A stretch of 64,000 nt of DNA, taken from NCBI RefSeq assembly GCF_021728295.1, contig NZ_JAKJXE010000010.1:124001-188000 (forward strand), given 5' to 3'. The notes beneath the pieces were generated by a model. That model saw only the letters and a program-made list of their open reading frames with translations, ran no database searches and was not told the DNA's origin. The position numbers and the translations under genes were made by a program. Positions 52,191-61,929 of this stretch are shown here, piece after piece (the first letter of the stretch is position 1; the number at the start of each line of letters is the position of its first letter). Source of the stretch: Pseudomonas petrae (lineage in GTDB: Bacteria; Pseudomonadota; Gammaproteobacteria; Pseudomonadales; Pseudomonadaceae).

Positions 52191-55100
52191 AATACTTGAT
52201 CGGCAATGGCTGGCGTCGCGCGGGTGGCGCGGTATGGCTGGTCGCCTTCGCAGCGGCGCTGGGCTGGCTTGTTTACACCTATGGCGTAAGGGTCGGACTG
52301 ACGGAGAGACATCAGCAAATCACGGCCTTTCTGTTGCTGATGGTGATCGCGCTGTTGGTGCAAACCCTCCCTCGTGCCCTGGCGCTGATGAAAAGCCGCC
52401 TGAGCGTCGAGCGGCGGCAGGGCGACGGCGTGTTTCCGCCGGAGGAGTCGTCATCCACGCCTGACACCAAAAAACTCCCGGGCGTCGCTGAACTCCAGGA
52501 GCACCTCGACCACCAATACACCGCCTTCCAGCGCACCCGCACCCGCTTCCTCCTGGTCGTCGGGGAGCCCGAACAGATCGAGGCCATCGCTCCAGGCCTG
52601 GCCGACGCCCAGTGGCTCGAAGGCCAGAACACCGTGTTGCTGTGGGGCGGCAGCCCGCAATCCCAGCTCGCCGAAGCCGCCACCCGCTGGCACGCCGTAA
52701 CCCAGCGGCGCGGCCTGGACGGCGTGGTCTGGGCCCTCGATAAGCAGCAAAGCGCCAACGCCGCGACAATGGCCAGTGGCGTCGCCGGTTTGCAACAACT
52801 GGCGCGGACCCTGGGCTGGCAGTTGCCGCTGCACCTGTGGGAGGTCTGCGAGAGCGAATGGACGCAGCAAAAGCGCGCACGCGGGCCCGCCGGGTTGTTG
52901 TTGCCCCCGCGTCTTGACGGCTTACAGCTGGAGACGATGTTGGCCCCCATTCACTACCCGTTGCATCAGATGGGCCTGGCCGAGCTGACAGTCCATCCTG
53001 ACCATGACTTTCTCTCACGGTTGTCCTCCAACCTGAAAGCAGAGGGCATCGCCCGCTGGCGGCAGGCATTGATGCCGTTGCTGGGCAAGTTCGCGCGGGG
53101 CGTGCCGTTGCGCGGGCTGTGGTTCAGTTTGCCGGCGCTATCGACCGAGTCCGTCGGCAACCTGTGGCTGCCGGGGCCGGCGTGGGCTGGCGTACTCACA
53201 GAAAAATCGCGGCAAACCCGCCGCCTCGGCTGGCCGGTCACTCGCGTCAGCTACGCACTGGCCCTCGGCGCCATGCTGATCTGGTTGACGGGCCTCGCGC
53301 TGTCGTTTTCCACCCACCGCGCGCAAATCCTCGATATTCAGTCATCGCTCGTGGCCGTGGAGCCTTCGGGCAACGGCGATGCGCCGTTGCTGGCCCTCAA
53401 CGCGCTGATCCTCGAAATGGATCGGCTGAAGGACCGCGCGCGGCGTGGCGAACCGTGGTACCAGCGCTTCGGGCTGAGCCAGAACGATGCGCTGCTCGCG
53501 GTCATGTGGCCGCGTTACGTGGAGGCCAATGACCGGCTGATGCGGGACCCGGCGGCGGAAAATTTGAAGCGCCAACTCGCCGCCCTGGTGGCGTCGCCCG
53601 CCGACAGTCCGCGGCGGGCCAAGGGCGCGCACAACGCGTACGTGCAGTTGAAGGCCTACCTGATGATGGCCCGCCCGGAGAAGGTTGACGCCGCGTTTCT
53701 GGTCACGGCCCTCGGTCATGCCGAACCGACGCGCATGGGCGTGTCGCCGGGGTTGTGGAAAGGGCTGTCGCCGACACTGTGGCAGTTTTACGCCGAGCAG
53801 TTGGCGGCCAATCCGCAGTGGCGCATCGAGGCGGACAACGCATTGGTGGCACAGGCGCGGCGGGTGCTGCTGGTGCAACTGGGCCAGCGCAATGGCGAAG
53901 CCAGCCTTTATCAGCAAGTGCTGGAGGCCGCCGCGACCCACTCTCCCGATCTCGGGGTTGAGCAAATGGTCGATGACAAAGAGGCATGGCCTCTGTTTTT
54001 CACCGAGGCGCGTGTGCCGGGTGTGTTCACCCGGCAGGCGTGGGAAGGGCAAGTGCGTCAGGCGATCGATGACATCGTCGAGGCCCGCCGCGAGCAGATC
54101 GACTGGGTGCTGAGTGATCGTGAGAGCAGCGGCGTCGCCGACACTTCGCCGGAGCAGCTCAGAGCGCGCCTGACCGAGCGCTACTTTCATGATTACTCCG
54201 GTGCCTGGCTTGAGTTTCTCAACAGCGTGCAGTGGCGACGTGCCGACAGCCTGGCCGACGTCATCGACCAACTGACATTGATGAGCGACATCCGCCAGTC
54301 ACCGCTGATTGCCTTCATGAACACCCTGGCGTGGCAAGGCCAGGCGGGCAATCGCAGTCAGGGGCTCAAGGACTCGCTGGTGCAGTCGGCGCAGAAGTTG
54401 ATGGGCAGCGAACGTCCGGCGCGGGTGCCTGCCATCAGCCAGCAGTTCGACACGCCGGCCGGGCCGCTGGATCCGACCTTCGGCCCGCTGCTGGGGTTGT
54501 TGGGCAAGGACCCGGAAGGCAAGGGCGGCGATGACGACCTCAGCCTGCAGGCCTTTCTAACCCGCGTGACCCGGGTGCGCCTGAAGTTGCAGCAGGTCAG
54601 CCACGCCGCCGATCCCCAAGGCATGACCCAGGCCATGGCGCAGACGGTGTTTCAGGGCAAGAACATCGACCTCACGGACACCCGGGCCTACGGCGAGCTG
54701 TTGGCGGCCAGTCTGGGCGAGGAGTGGGACGGCGTGGCCCACGCGCTGTTCGTCCAGCCGCTGGATCAGGCATGGGGCAAGGTGCTCGATCCCTCGGCGG
54801 CGGCGCTGAACCGGCAGTGGCAGCAGGCGGTGGTCGATCATTGGGACACGGCGTTTCTCGGCCGTTACCCCTTCGCCGCCACCGGCAGTGACGCCTCGTT
54901 GACGATGCTGGGCAAGATGATCCGCGCCGATTCCGGGCGCATCGAGCAGTTCCTGCAGCGGGAGCTGACCGGCGTGTTGCGCAAGGACGGCGGCCGCTGG
55001 GGGGTGGACCCGACCCACGGTCAGGGCCTGATGATCAATCCGAGATTTCTCGCGGCGGTCAATCAGCTCAGCCACCTGGCCGACGTGCTCTACACCGACG

Positions 55101-55555
55101 GCGGCATGGGCATCAATTTCGAGCTGCAGGGCAAGGCGGTGCGCGACGTGGTGCAGACCACCTTCGTGCTCAATGGCGCGCGGCATCAGTACTTCAATCA
55201 GAAAGAGAGCTGGCAGCGCTTCAGCTGGCCCGGCACGACCGACTACCCCGGCGCCAGCCTCACGTGGACCAGCGTGCGCAGCGGCGAGCGTTTGTATGGG
55301 GATTTTCAGGGCGCCTGGGGGCTGATCCGCCTCCTGGACACTGCCACCGTTACCGCACTGGACGACAGCGACAGCCGCTACCGCATCAGCGTGCCGGCGC
55401 CGGATGGCCTGGACCTGACCTGGCACATGCGCACCGAACTGGGCGCGGGTCCAATGAGCCTGCTCGCACTGCGCAATTTCAGACTGCCGCGACAGATCTT
55501 CCTCAACGGCATCGCCAGCGCACAAACGTCATCGCGGGCCGAGGTGATCGAATGA
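52187..55555 (+). CDS. tssM: T6SS inner-membrane protein TssM (IcmF)
   Basis: 1122 residues, typical TssM length. Two N-terminal TMs (about 16-34 and 45-65), a cytoplasmic domain, TM3 at about 352-372 (SYALALGAMLIWLTGLALSF), then the large periplasmic region with the C-terminal IcmF/DUF1215 beta domain (WPGTTDYPGASLTWTS, FQGAWGLIRLLDTATVTALD, FRLPRQIFLNG). No Walker A motif is evident in the cytoplasmic part (FLLVVGEPEQIEAI), so it belongs to the TssMs without a clear NTPase. It forms the envelope-spanning channel with TssJ and TssL. Its end overlaps tssA by 4 bp. Confidence 0.96.
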   Translation: MKYLIGNGWRRAGGAVWLVAFAAALGWLVYTYGVRVGLTERHQQITAFLLLMVIALLVQTLPRALALMKSRLSVERRQGDGVFPPEESSSTPDTKKLPGVAELQEHLDHQYTAFQRTRTRFLLVVGEPEQIEAIAPGLADAQWLEGQNTVLLWGGSPQSQLAEAATRWHAVTQRRGLDGVVWALDKQQSANAATMASGVAGLQQLARTLGWQLPLHLWEVCESEWTQQKRARGPAGLLLPPRLDGLQLETMLAPIHYPLHQMGLAELTVHPDHDFLSRLSSNLKAEGIARWRQALMPLLGKFARGVPLRGLWFSLPALSTESVGNLWLPGPAWAGVLTEKSRQTRRLGWPVTRVSYALALGAMLIWLTGLALSFSTHRAQILDIQSSLVAVEPSGNGDAPLLALNALILEMDRLKDRARRGEPWYQRFGLSQNDALLAVMWPRYVEANDRLMRDPAAENLKRQLAALVASPADSPRRAKGAHNAYVQLKAYLMMARPEKVDAAFLVTALGHAEPTRMGVSPGLWKGLSPTLWQFYAEQLAANPQWRIEADNALVAQARRVLLVQLGQRNGEASLYQQVLEAAATHSPDLGVEQMVDDKEAWPLFFTEARVPGVFTRQAWEGQVRQAIDDIVEARREQIDWVLSDRESSGVADTSPEQLRARLTERYFHDYSGAWLEFLNSVQWRRADSLADVIDQLTLMSDIRQSPLIAFMNTLAWQGQAGNRSQGLKDSLVQSAQKLMGSERPARVPAISQQFDTPAGPLDPTFGPLLGLLGKDPEGKGGDDDLSLQAFLTRVTRVRLKLQQVSHAADPQGMTQAMAQTVFQGKNIDLTDTRAYGELLAASLGEEWDGVAHALFVQPLDQAWGKVLDPSAAALNRQWQQAVVDHWDTAFLGRYPFAATGSDASLTMLGKMIRADSGRIEQFLQRELTGVLRKDGGRWGVDPTHGQGLMINPRFLAAVNQLSHLADVLYTDGGMGINFELQGKAVRDVVQTTFVLNGARHQYFNQKESWQRFSWPGTTDYPGASLTWTSVRSGERLYGDFQGAWGLIRLLDTATVTALDDSDSRYRISVPAPDGLDLTWHMRTELGAGPMSLLALRNFRLPRQIFLNGIASAQTSSRAEVIE

Positions 55556-57165
55556 GTCTGCCAGCGTTGATCGCCACGACACTGGGTGAGCGCGACGCGG
55601 TGGGCCTCGCCAAGGCCCACGCTGCGGAGTGGGCATCGTGGCTGACGCCGATCAGCGATGAGTCTGCGGCCGGCCAGGACCCTGGCTATGACGATGATTT
55701 CCAGAGCATGCGCGAGGAGGTCAACAAACTCTCCGGAGCGGACGCCGATCGGGTCATCGTGCTGGCGGAAAAACTGCTCAAAGGCACGTGCAAGGACCTG
55801 CGCGTGCTCACCTATTACCTGTGGGCGCGTCTGCAGCGGGATGGCGAAGCCGGGTTGGCGGAAGGCTTGAATCTGCTGGCGGCCATCGTTGAGCGCTATA
55901 CCACCGAAGTGCTGCCGGCGCGGCTAAACAGTCGCAAGGTGGCGCTGGAGTGGCTGGCCAGCGCCAAGGTGCTGGACAGCCTGACGCTGTACCCGGAAGT
56001 GGTGAAGGCCGAGGCCGAACGCACGGTCGCCGCGCTCGCCTGGCTGGATCATGTGCTGGAAGGCTGGCCCGCCGAGCAGCGTCCGGACCTGGCCGCGCTG
56101 TACTCGGCGCTGTCGGCGCGGCTGGCCCAGTCGGGCGGACTGGATGCCGTGGTGCCGCAATTCAGTGCCAGCCACGAATCCACTGGCCGCGAATCAGGCA
56201 GCCGGCAAGCCGCCAGCCACGGTGCTGGCCCTGCATTGGGCGCCATTCGCTCGGGCCGCGATCTGCTGGACAACGGCCGCGCACTCGCGAGTTATCTGCG
56301 CGAGCAACCCCAGGGCTGGCTGGCGGCCCATCGGCTGATGAAAAGCCTGCGCTGGGACACTGTGCACCAGTCGCCGCCCCAGGACGCGAGCGGTCGAACA
56401 CGGCTGGCGCCGCCCCGGGGCGAATACCGCGCGCAGCTCAAACGGCTGTACCTGCAACAGAGCTGGAACGAGTTGCTCGATCAAGTGGAACGCATGTTCG
56501 CCGAAGGCGTGAACCATTTCTGGCTCGACCTGCAGTGGTTTCTGTATCAGGCGCTGAGCCGGCAACCCGCGCCGTCGGAAGGCTGGGCGCGCATCGTCAA
56601 GGAGGATCTGGGCATGCTCCTCGAACGCCTGCCGGGGCTCGAAACCCTTTGCTGGGACGACGGCTCGGCCTTTGCCGACGAGACCACCCGCGAGTGGATC
56701 GACCAGCACGTGAGCACCCAGGGCGCTGCTGCATGGCTGCCTGCGCCGGCGGCCGCCCAGCCGGACGAGGCCGACATTCTGGCCCTCGAAAGCGAGGCGT
56801 TGGCCCAGGCCGACCGCGACGGCGTTGAGGTGGCGCTGGCCTGGCTCGACACGCGCCCCGAGATCCACAACGGCCGCCAGCGCTGGTTGCTGCGCCTGCT
56901 GATGGCGCGGGTCGCCGAGCAGTACGGCAAAAGCGAGCTGGCGCTGCACCTGCTTGGTGAACTGGACGCCACGGCCCAGGGCCATGTGCTCACCCAGTGG
57001 GAGCCCGCGCGGGTGTTTGAAGTCAAGGCGCGGTTGCTCAAGTTGCTGCGCATGAAAGCCCAGCGCAGCGACGCTGACAAGGCCGCGCTGGGTAAACGCA
57101 TGGAGCCGCTGCTGGCGGCTCTGGTGGCCATGGACCCGGTGCGCGCAGCAGTGCTGTGCGGCTGA
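55552..57165 (+). CDS. tssA: T6SS assembly protein TssA
   Basis: 537 residues. It has an N-terminal ImpA-N domain (PGYDDDFQSMREEVNKLSGA, CKDLRVLTYYLWARLQRDGE, LLAAIVERYTTEVLPARLNS) and a C-terminal TssA/VasJ-like domain (LREQPQGWLAAHRLMKSLRW, LFYQALSRQ-type LDLQWFLYQALSR). TssA caps and primes the growing tube-sheath. The ATG at 55552 overlaps tssM (ATGA). The central linker (SHESTGRESGSRQAAS) is low-complexity. Confidence 0.94.
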   Translation: MSLPALIATTLGERDAVGLAKAHAAEWASWLTPISDESAAGQDPGYDDDFQSMREEVNKLSGADADRVIVLAEKLLKGTCKDLRVLTYYLWARLQRDGEAGLAEGLNLLAAIVERYTTEVLPARLNSRKVALEWLASAKVLDSLTLYPEVVKAEAERTVAALAWLDHVLEGWPAEQRPDLAALYSALSARLAQSGGLDAVVPQFSASHESTGRESGSRQAASHGAGPALGAIRSGRDLLDNGRALASYLREQPQGWLAAHRLMKSLRWDTVHQSPPQDASGRTRLAPPRGEYRAQLKRLYLQQSWNELLDQVERMFAEGVNHFWLDLQWFLYQALSRQPAPSEGWARIVKEDLGMLLERLPGLETLCWDDGSAFADETTREWIDQHVSTQGAAAWLPAPAAAQPDEADILALESEALAQADRDGVEVALAWLDTRPEIHNGRQRWLLRLLMARVAEQYGKSELALHLLGELDATAQGHVLTQWEPARVFEVKARLLKLLRMKAQRSDADKAALGKRMEPLLAALVAMDPVRAAVLCG

Positions 57166-57187
57166 CACTTTCTAACAGGAGGTTTTT

Positions 57188-58957
57188 TTGAACACGGACA
57201 ATCTGACCCTGCGGTATTTCGATGCGGAAATGCGCTACCTGCGCGAGGCTGGCAAGGAGTTCGCCCAGGCGTTTCCCGACCGCGCCGCCTCGTTGAATCT
57301 GGACAAGCCCGGCGCCCACGATCCCTACGTCGAGCGACTGTTCGAAGGCTTCGCGTTCCTCATGGGACGGCTGCGAGAGAAACTCGACGATGACCTGCCG
57401 GAGCTGACCGAAGGCCTGGTCAGCCTGCTGTGGCCCCATTACCTGCGCACGATTCCGTCGCTGTCGATCGTCGAGCTGCAGCCCGACGTGCACCAGATGA
57501 AGCAGAGCGAGCAGGTTGCGACCGGCTTTGAAATTCAGTCGCAACCCATCGGCCCCCAGCGCACGCGCTGCAGTTACACCACCACCCAGGACTTGACCCT
57601 GCGTCCGCTGGCCCTGGATTCGGTGCGCCTGGCCCAGGAGCCGGACGGTCGCTCGGTGATCCGCCTGCGTTTTTCCTGTGGTGCGCTGAGTGACTGGGGT
57701 CAGTTGGACTTGCGCCGCATCCCGCTGTACCTCAACGCCACGCCGGCGGTGGCCAATGCGCTGCATCACGCGCTGACACTGGGCACCCAGGCGCTCTATG
57801 TGCGTCAGCCCGGGGACGCGCAGCGTCAGCCGCTGCAAGGACGCTTTGCGCCCAAGGGTTTCAGGGACGACGACCGGCTCTGGCCCAAGGGCGACAGCGC
57901 GTTCAGTGGCTATCAGTTGCTGCTGGAGTACTTCAGTTTTCGCGAGAAATTCATGTTCGTCACACTGCACGGGCTCGAGCACATAAGCATCGCGCCCGAC
58001 GCGCCGTGGTTTGAAGTCGAGGCCGTCCTGAATGTGCCTTGGCCCCATGCATTTGCGCTGAGCAGCGAGCACATTCGCCTGCACGCCGTGCCGGTGATCA
58101 ATCTGTTTCCGCTGGAGGCCGACCCGCTGTCGCTTGACCCTTTGCAGACCGACTACCTGCTGCGGCCGATGCGCTTGCAGGACGGTCACACCGAGATCTA
58201 CTCCGTCGACCGGGTGACGGCGTCCCGGGATTCCGGGCGGGAAGAATACGTGCCGTTTTCCAGCTTCCGGCACAAGGGCGGCATGCTCCGCGACGAGGCA
58301 CCCGAGCGTTATTTTCACACCCGCCTCAAGCGCGGAGCGAGCGGGCTGCATGACACCTGGCTGATACTGGGCGGCGAGGGCGCGGACGTCGATCGGCTGA
58401 CCGAGCGCGCATGCCTGTCCCTGCGGCTCACCGGCACCAACGGCCAGTTGCCGAGAAAAGCGCTGCAAAGCACGATCCTCGACACGCCGTTGCATGCGAC
58501 CCAGGCCGGCCTGCGGGTGCGCAATCTGTGTGCGCCGACCCTGCCGTGCTATCCACCGAGCCGCGACCGTTTTCACTGGCGGGTGTTGAGCCATCTGGGC
58601 TCGAACTTCCTGCCGATGCTCGACAGCGCCGAAGTGCTGCGCGGCACCCTGGCGCTGTACGACTGGACCGGCAGCGAGCTTAATCGCCGGCGTCTGGACG
58701 CCATCGTCGACGTACGTCATCACCTCATTCAGCGCTTCGAAAAAGGCTTTCTCCTGCGCGGCGTGGACATCGAAGCGACCCTCGATGCCAACGGTTTTGC
58801 CGGCGAGGGCGATATCTGCCTGTTCGGCGAAATGCTCAACAAGTTCTTCGCGCTATACGCCGACATCCATTTGTTCACCCAGATCACCCTGATCCTGCAA
58901 CCAACCGGGAGGAGATTGCGATGGAGCGAAAACCACAGCCAGCGGATTCCCGGTTAA
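57188..58957 (+). CDS. tssF: T6SS baseplate protein TssF
   Basis: 589 residues. It has the TssF opening LTLRYFDAEMRYLREAGKEF, DPYVERLFEGFAFLMGRLRE, LPELTEGLVSLLWPHYLRTI and the C-terminal GDICLFGEMLNKFFALYADI, HLFTQITL. The start codon is TTG at 57188, set by an ideal ACAGGAGG site 6 bases upstream. It forms the baseplate wedge with TssG and TssE. Its 3' end overlaps tssG by 37 bp. Confidence 0.96.
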   Translation: MNTDNLTLRYFDAEMRYLREAGKEFAQAFPDRAASLNLDKPGAHDPYVERLFEGFAFLMGRLREKLDDDLPELTEGLVSLLWPHYLRTIPSLSIVELQPDVHQMKQSEQVATGFEIQSQPIGPQRTRCSYTTTQDLTLRPLALDSVRLAQEPDGRSVIRLRFSCGALSDWGQLDLRRIPLYLNATPAVANALHHALTLGTQALYVRQPGDAQRQPLQGRFAPKGFRDDDRLWPKGDSAFSGYQLLLEYFSFREKFMFVTLHGLEHISIAPDAPWFEVEAVLNVPWPHAFALSSEHIRLHAVPVINLFPLEADPLSLDPLQTDYLLRPMRLQDGHTEIYSVDRVTASRDSGREEYVPFSSFRHKGGMLRDEAPERYFHTRLKRGASGLHDTWLILGGEGADVDRLTERACLSLRLTGTNGQLPRKALQSTILDTPLHATQAGLRVRNLCAPTLPCYPPSRDRFHWRVLSHLGSNFLPMLDSAEVLRGTLALYDWTGSELNRRRLDAIVDVRHHLIQRFEKGFLLRGVDIEATLDANGFAGEGDICLFGEMLNKFFALYADIHLFTQITLILQPTGRRLRWSENHSQRIPG

Positions 58958-60012
58958 GGCTCGCCGAATGGCTCGATGCGGTGCAGGGGCGGGTGGCGCA
59001 GGCGAGCGTCTACCGCTTCTGCCAGTTGCTGGAAAACGTTGCGCCAGATCAGCCGCCGTTGGGCAGCACGGAAAACCCGAAGGATGATCTGGTGCGTTTT
59101 CGCCCCGACCCCGGCATGGGCTTTCCGGCCAGTGAGTTGAAGGCCGTGGAGTGGTCATCCGAGGATCAGCCGTTGCCGGCGACCGTGCGCACCCGTTTGC
59201 TCGGTCTCTATGGCGTGGACTCGCCGCTGCCCACGCGCTACCTCGACGACATCGCCCAACGGCGGGAAGGCCACGAGGCGCTGGAGGGGTTTCTCGACAT
59301 CTTCAACCATCGGGTCTTCACCCAGTTCTACCGGATCTGGCGCAAGTATTCCTACCCGGCCTCGTTTGCGCCCGCCGGGGCCGACCCGACCTCGCAGTGC
59401 CTGTTCGGGCTGATCGGGCTGGGCATCCCCGGCACAGCGAAACGCATCGCCACGCCGCTTTCGCGTTTTCTGGCATTGCTTGGCGTGATGCGTTTGCCAA
59501 CCCGCAATGCCGAGGGCATTTCGGCGCTGGTGCATTTGCTCGCGTCTCACACCCAGGCGTCGATCGCGCCGCACTGGCCGCGAAACATCGTCCTCGACGC
59601 GCCGGCCAGCCTGGCCTCCGCGCGGCCGGTGAGCCTGTCCCAAGGCACGCCGCTGGGCAGCGTCGGCCGCGACGTCAACAGCGAACTGATGCTGACGCTG
59701 TTCACCGCCGACCACGACGAGGCGCGGGCATGGCTGCCCGGCGGCGGCTTGCACAGCGACCTGCTGGTGCTGTTGCAGGTGTATCTGGGCTGGCGCTGTA
59801 CGGCACGGTTGCGCCTGTCGTTGCCAATCGATTGCCTGCCGGTGTCAGCGCTGAGCGGACGCGGCGTGCTGCTGGGCATGACCGCGGGACTCGGGTTGAA
59901 AGGCCGTGCTTCCGGGAAAAACGACACCATCATCATTCATCTGGGCCGTTATCAAGGGCTCCACGTCAACCCTCAGGAAAGAGAAACCACCCATGTCGCG
60001 TATGATTTTTAG
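58921..60012 (+). CDS. tssG: T6SS baseplate protein TssG
   Basis: 363 residues. It has the TssG features VYRFCQLLENV (from the N-terminal FFQAVRLLE-like helix), MGFPASELKAVEW, VRTRLLGLYGVDSPLPTRYL, LEGFLDIFNHRVFTQFYRIW and the C-terminal FTADHDEARAWLPGGGLHSD, LRLSLPIDCLP. The ATG at 58921 has GGGAGGAG before it, inside the tssF end. It ends inside the start of tssJ (20-bp overlap). Confidence 0.95.
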   Translation: MERKPQPADSRLRLAEWLDAVQGRVAQASVYRFCQLLENVAPDQPPLGSTENPKDDLVRFRPDPGMGFPASELKAVEWSSEDQPLPATVRTRLLGLYGVDSPLPTRYLDDIAQRREGHEALEGFLDIFNHRVFTQFYRIWRKYSYPASFAPAGADPTSQCLFGLIGLGIPGTAKRIATPLSRFLALLGVMRLPTRNAEGISALVHLLASHTQASIAPHWPRNIVLDAPASLASARPVSLSQGTPLGSVGRDVNSELMLTLFTADHDEARAWLPGGGLHSDLLVLLQVYLGWRCTARLRLSLPIDCLPVSALSGRGVLLGMTAGLGLKGRASGKNDTIIIHLGRYQGLHVNPQERETTHVAYDF

Positions 60013-60529
60013 AGCGTTGACCCTCTTCGCCCTCGGGCTCCTCGCCAGCGGGTGCGGGGTGACGCAAAGCGTGTCGGAATCCACCGCGTCGATGACCAGG
60101 GCGATCTTCTACAAACAGGTCAGAACGCTGCGTCTGGACTTCGACGGCCGCGTGGCCCTCAACACCGAAGGCACGGACATGCGCGCGTTGTCGGTACCGG
60201 TAATGGTGCGGGTGTACCAGCTGCGCGATGGCACGTTGGTGAACAAAGCCACCTATGACGACCTGCTGCGGGACGCCGATCGCCTGCTTGGTGCTGAGCT
60301 GCTGGATCAGCGGTCGCTGGTGATCAAGCCGGGGGAGGGCGCGCAGCTGGATGTGCCGCTGAACGAAAACGCCGGGGTGATCGCCGTCGTCGGGTTATTC
60401 CGCGAGCCCGATCTGCAGCTCAATGACTGGCGCTTGCTGCTCAACCGTGATGACCTCGACCCCGACCGGCCCCGGGTCATCGAGCTGGGCGAAAGCCGGC
60501 TGACGCTGCGCCCCCTGGTCGAGGGTTGA
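59993..60529 (+). CDS. tssJ: T6SS outer-membrane lipoprotein TssJ
   Basis: 178 residues. It has a lipoprotein signal (ALTLFALGLLASGC, lipobox LASGC) and the TssJ beta-sandwich: YKQVRTLRLDFDGRVALNTE, MRALSVPVMVRVYQLRDGTL, LGAELLDQRSLVIKPGEGAQ, NAGVIAVVGLFREPDLQLND. It anchors the TssM periplasmic tip to the outer membrane. The start at 59993 overlaps tssG and has CAGGAAAGAG upstream. Confidence 0.94.
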   Translation: MSRMIFRALTLFALGLLASGCGVTQSVSESTASMTRAIFYKQVRTLRLDFDGRVALNTEGTDMRALSVPVMVRVYQLRDGTLVNKATYDDLLRDADRLLGAELLDQRSLVIKPGEGAQLDVPLNENAGVIAVVGLFREPDLQLNDWRLLLNRDDLDPDRPRVIELGESRLTLRPLVEG

Positions 60530-60532
60530 GCC

Positions 60533-60973
60533 ATGAGCGAGCTCAACCCATCGCTGTACGAAACCCTGCTGCAGAATTTCAGCGGCGAGCTCGACCTGTC
60601 CCGGGTCCCTGAGGACGATCAATACGTGCTCTCGGTACTGGACAACCTGCAGCGCATTCTCAACAGCCGCGCAGGCACCCTCGCGCACTTGCCCGATTAC
60701 GGCCTGCCGGACATGGGCGCCGTGCTCGAAGGGTTGCCGTCTGCCGCCCATGGGCTGATGCGGACCATCGCCGACACGCTGCTCAAGTACGAGCCGCGGC
60801 TGTTGTCGCTGCACATCGAGCTGTTGCCGCAGACCCAGCCGGGCCATCTGGTCTACGCCCTCGACGCGAGGCTGGAAGGCGAGCGCACCGCGACGTTCGG
60901 CACGACGTTGAGCCCGGAGGGAAGGGCGGTGGTGCGTCATCTCAAGCGCCATGATGTGCGGGCCCTTGCTTGA
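60533..60973 (+). CDS. tssE: T6SS baseplate protein TssE (gp25-like)
   Basis: 146 residues. It has the gp25-like pattern: LYETLLQNFSGEL, VLDNLQRILNSRAGTLAHLP, DYGLPDMGAVLEGLPSAAHG, IADTLLKYEPRLLSLHIELL. The glutamate in YEPRL corresponds to the conserved EPR motif of gp25/TssE that starts sheath polymerisation. It lies 3 bp after tssJ. Confidence 0.95.
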   Translation: MSELNPSLYETLLQNFSGELDLSRVPEDDQYVLSVLDNLQRILNSRAGTLAHLPDYGLPDMGAVLEGLPSAAHGLMRTIADTLLKYEPRLLSLHIELLPQTQPGHLVYALDARLEGERTATFGTTLSPEGRAVVRHLKRHDVRALA

Positions 60974-60990
60974 GGCTGAGAGAGAGCCCG

Positions 60991-61719
60991 ATGACCAAGG
61001 GCGTTGCCATGGGGATCAGGGCCGGCGGTGATCCACGCGCGTTGCCTGACTACCGGACGTTGTGCACTGAGATGGCCCGACTCGGTCATCCGGCCTGCCC
61101 TGATGTTGATTGGCAATCCATCGAGCAGTGCTGCCTCGCCTTGTTTGCCGGCAACGGCGCGGACCTGCAAACGGCGGCTGCCTATGCCCTGGCGCGCAGT
61201 CACCTGGCCGGGATGGACGGGATGTCCGAGGGCGTGGCGGTGCTGGAAACCCTTTCGCGGGGAGACGCCAAACCCTGGCCCCGAGGGGTGTCGGCGCGGG
61301 CGGAAATCCTCAGCGGACTGTTCGGCTCGTGGCAAGCGGTGCTGCGGGAAATGGAGATCAACATCTGCGATCTGGCGGGCCTCGGCTTGTTGAAGGCGCA
61401 GCTTGAGCAGCTGCGGAGCACGCTGGTCGATCAAAACCCGGCGTCCATCATGGCGCTGGAAGGGTTGCTCCAGCAGATCGGGCAGCGGGCGTCACGTCTC
61501 GAGCGCGAGGCTCAAGCCGTGGTGCTGGTCGCGCCCGACGGCAGGCAACGTTCATCATCGCACTCTGCATTGCACTCTCCATCGCAGAGCTGTCCGGGCC
61601 GCACGCCGCCGACCGTTGCGCACCACAGTCCCCGCATCAAGAAGCGCCGAGCGTTGTGGATCGGATGGCTCGCCGCCGCACTGTTCGGCCTGATCCTCGC
61701 TCTGGCCCCAAGGCGTTAA
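60991..61719 (+). CDS. second ImpA-N (VasL/TssA-like) protein with C-terminal TM
   Basis: 242 residues. An ImpA-N domain (GGDPRALPDYRTLCTEMARL, DVDWQSIEQCCLALFAGNGA, DLQTAAAYALARSHLAGMDG) and a helical stretch are followed by a basic, low-complexity linker and one TM at the very C-terminus (ALWIGWLAAALFGLILALAP). This is the layout of TssA-like VasL/TagA-type proteins, which can hold the distal end of the sheath at the membrane. It is the last gene of the cluster, 17 bp after tssE. Confidence 0.82.
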   Translation: MTKGVAMGIRAGGDPRALPDYRTLCTEMARLGHPACPDVDWQSIEQCCLALFAGNGADLQTAAAYALARSHLAGMDGMSEGVAVLETLSRGDAKPWPRGVSARAEILSGLFGSWQAVLREMEINICDLAGLGLLKAQLEQLRSTLVDQNPASIMALEGLLQQIGQRASRLEREAQAVVLVAPDGRQRSSSHSALHSPSQSCPGRTPPTVAHHSPRIKKRRALWIGWLAAALFGLILALAPRR

Positions 61720-61792
61720 TGTGCTCTGCCATCGCAATTCCCCACGGCGCCGGTCGGGCAGTCGACGCATCTCCAGCCGAGGTACCGGCCCT

Positions 61793-61815
61793 TTCGCGGG
61801 CAAGCGCGCTCCTAC
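61793..61815 (-). repeat. single REP (GGAGCGCGCTTGCCCGCGAA type)
   Basis: TTCGCGGGCAAGCGCGCTCC followed by TAC is identical to the right arm of the pair at 26064-26151. It stands alone in the gap between the T6SS cluster and bphO. Confidence 0.8.
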
Positions 61816-61929
61816 AGGAGAACGTACCGCCCGGCCGATCCTCGGCATTTACCCGTCCGCTATATTTACAGCCGGGCATTGCCTCCTTTAGTGTGCGCGC
61901 ATCACCTGCCTTCACACCGCGGCTGCCGC

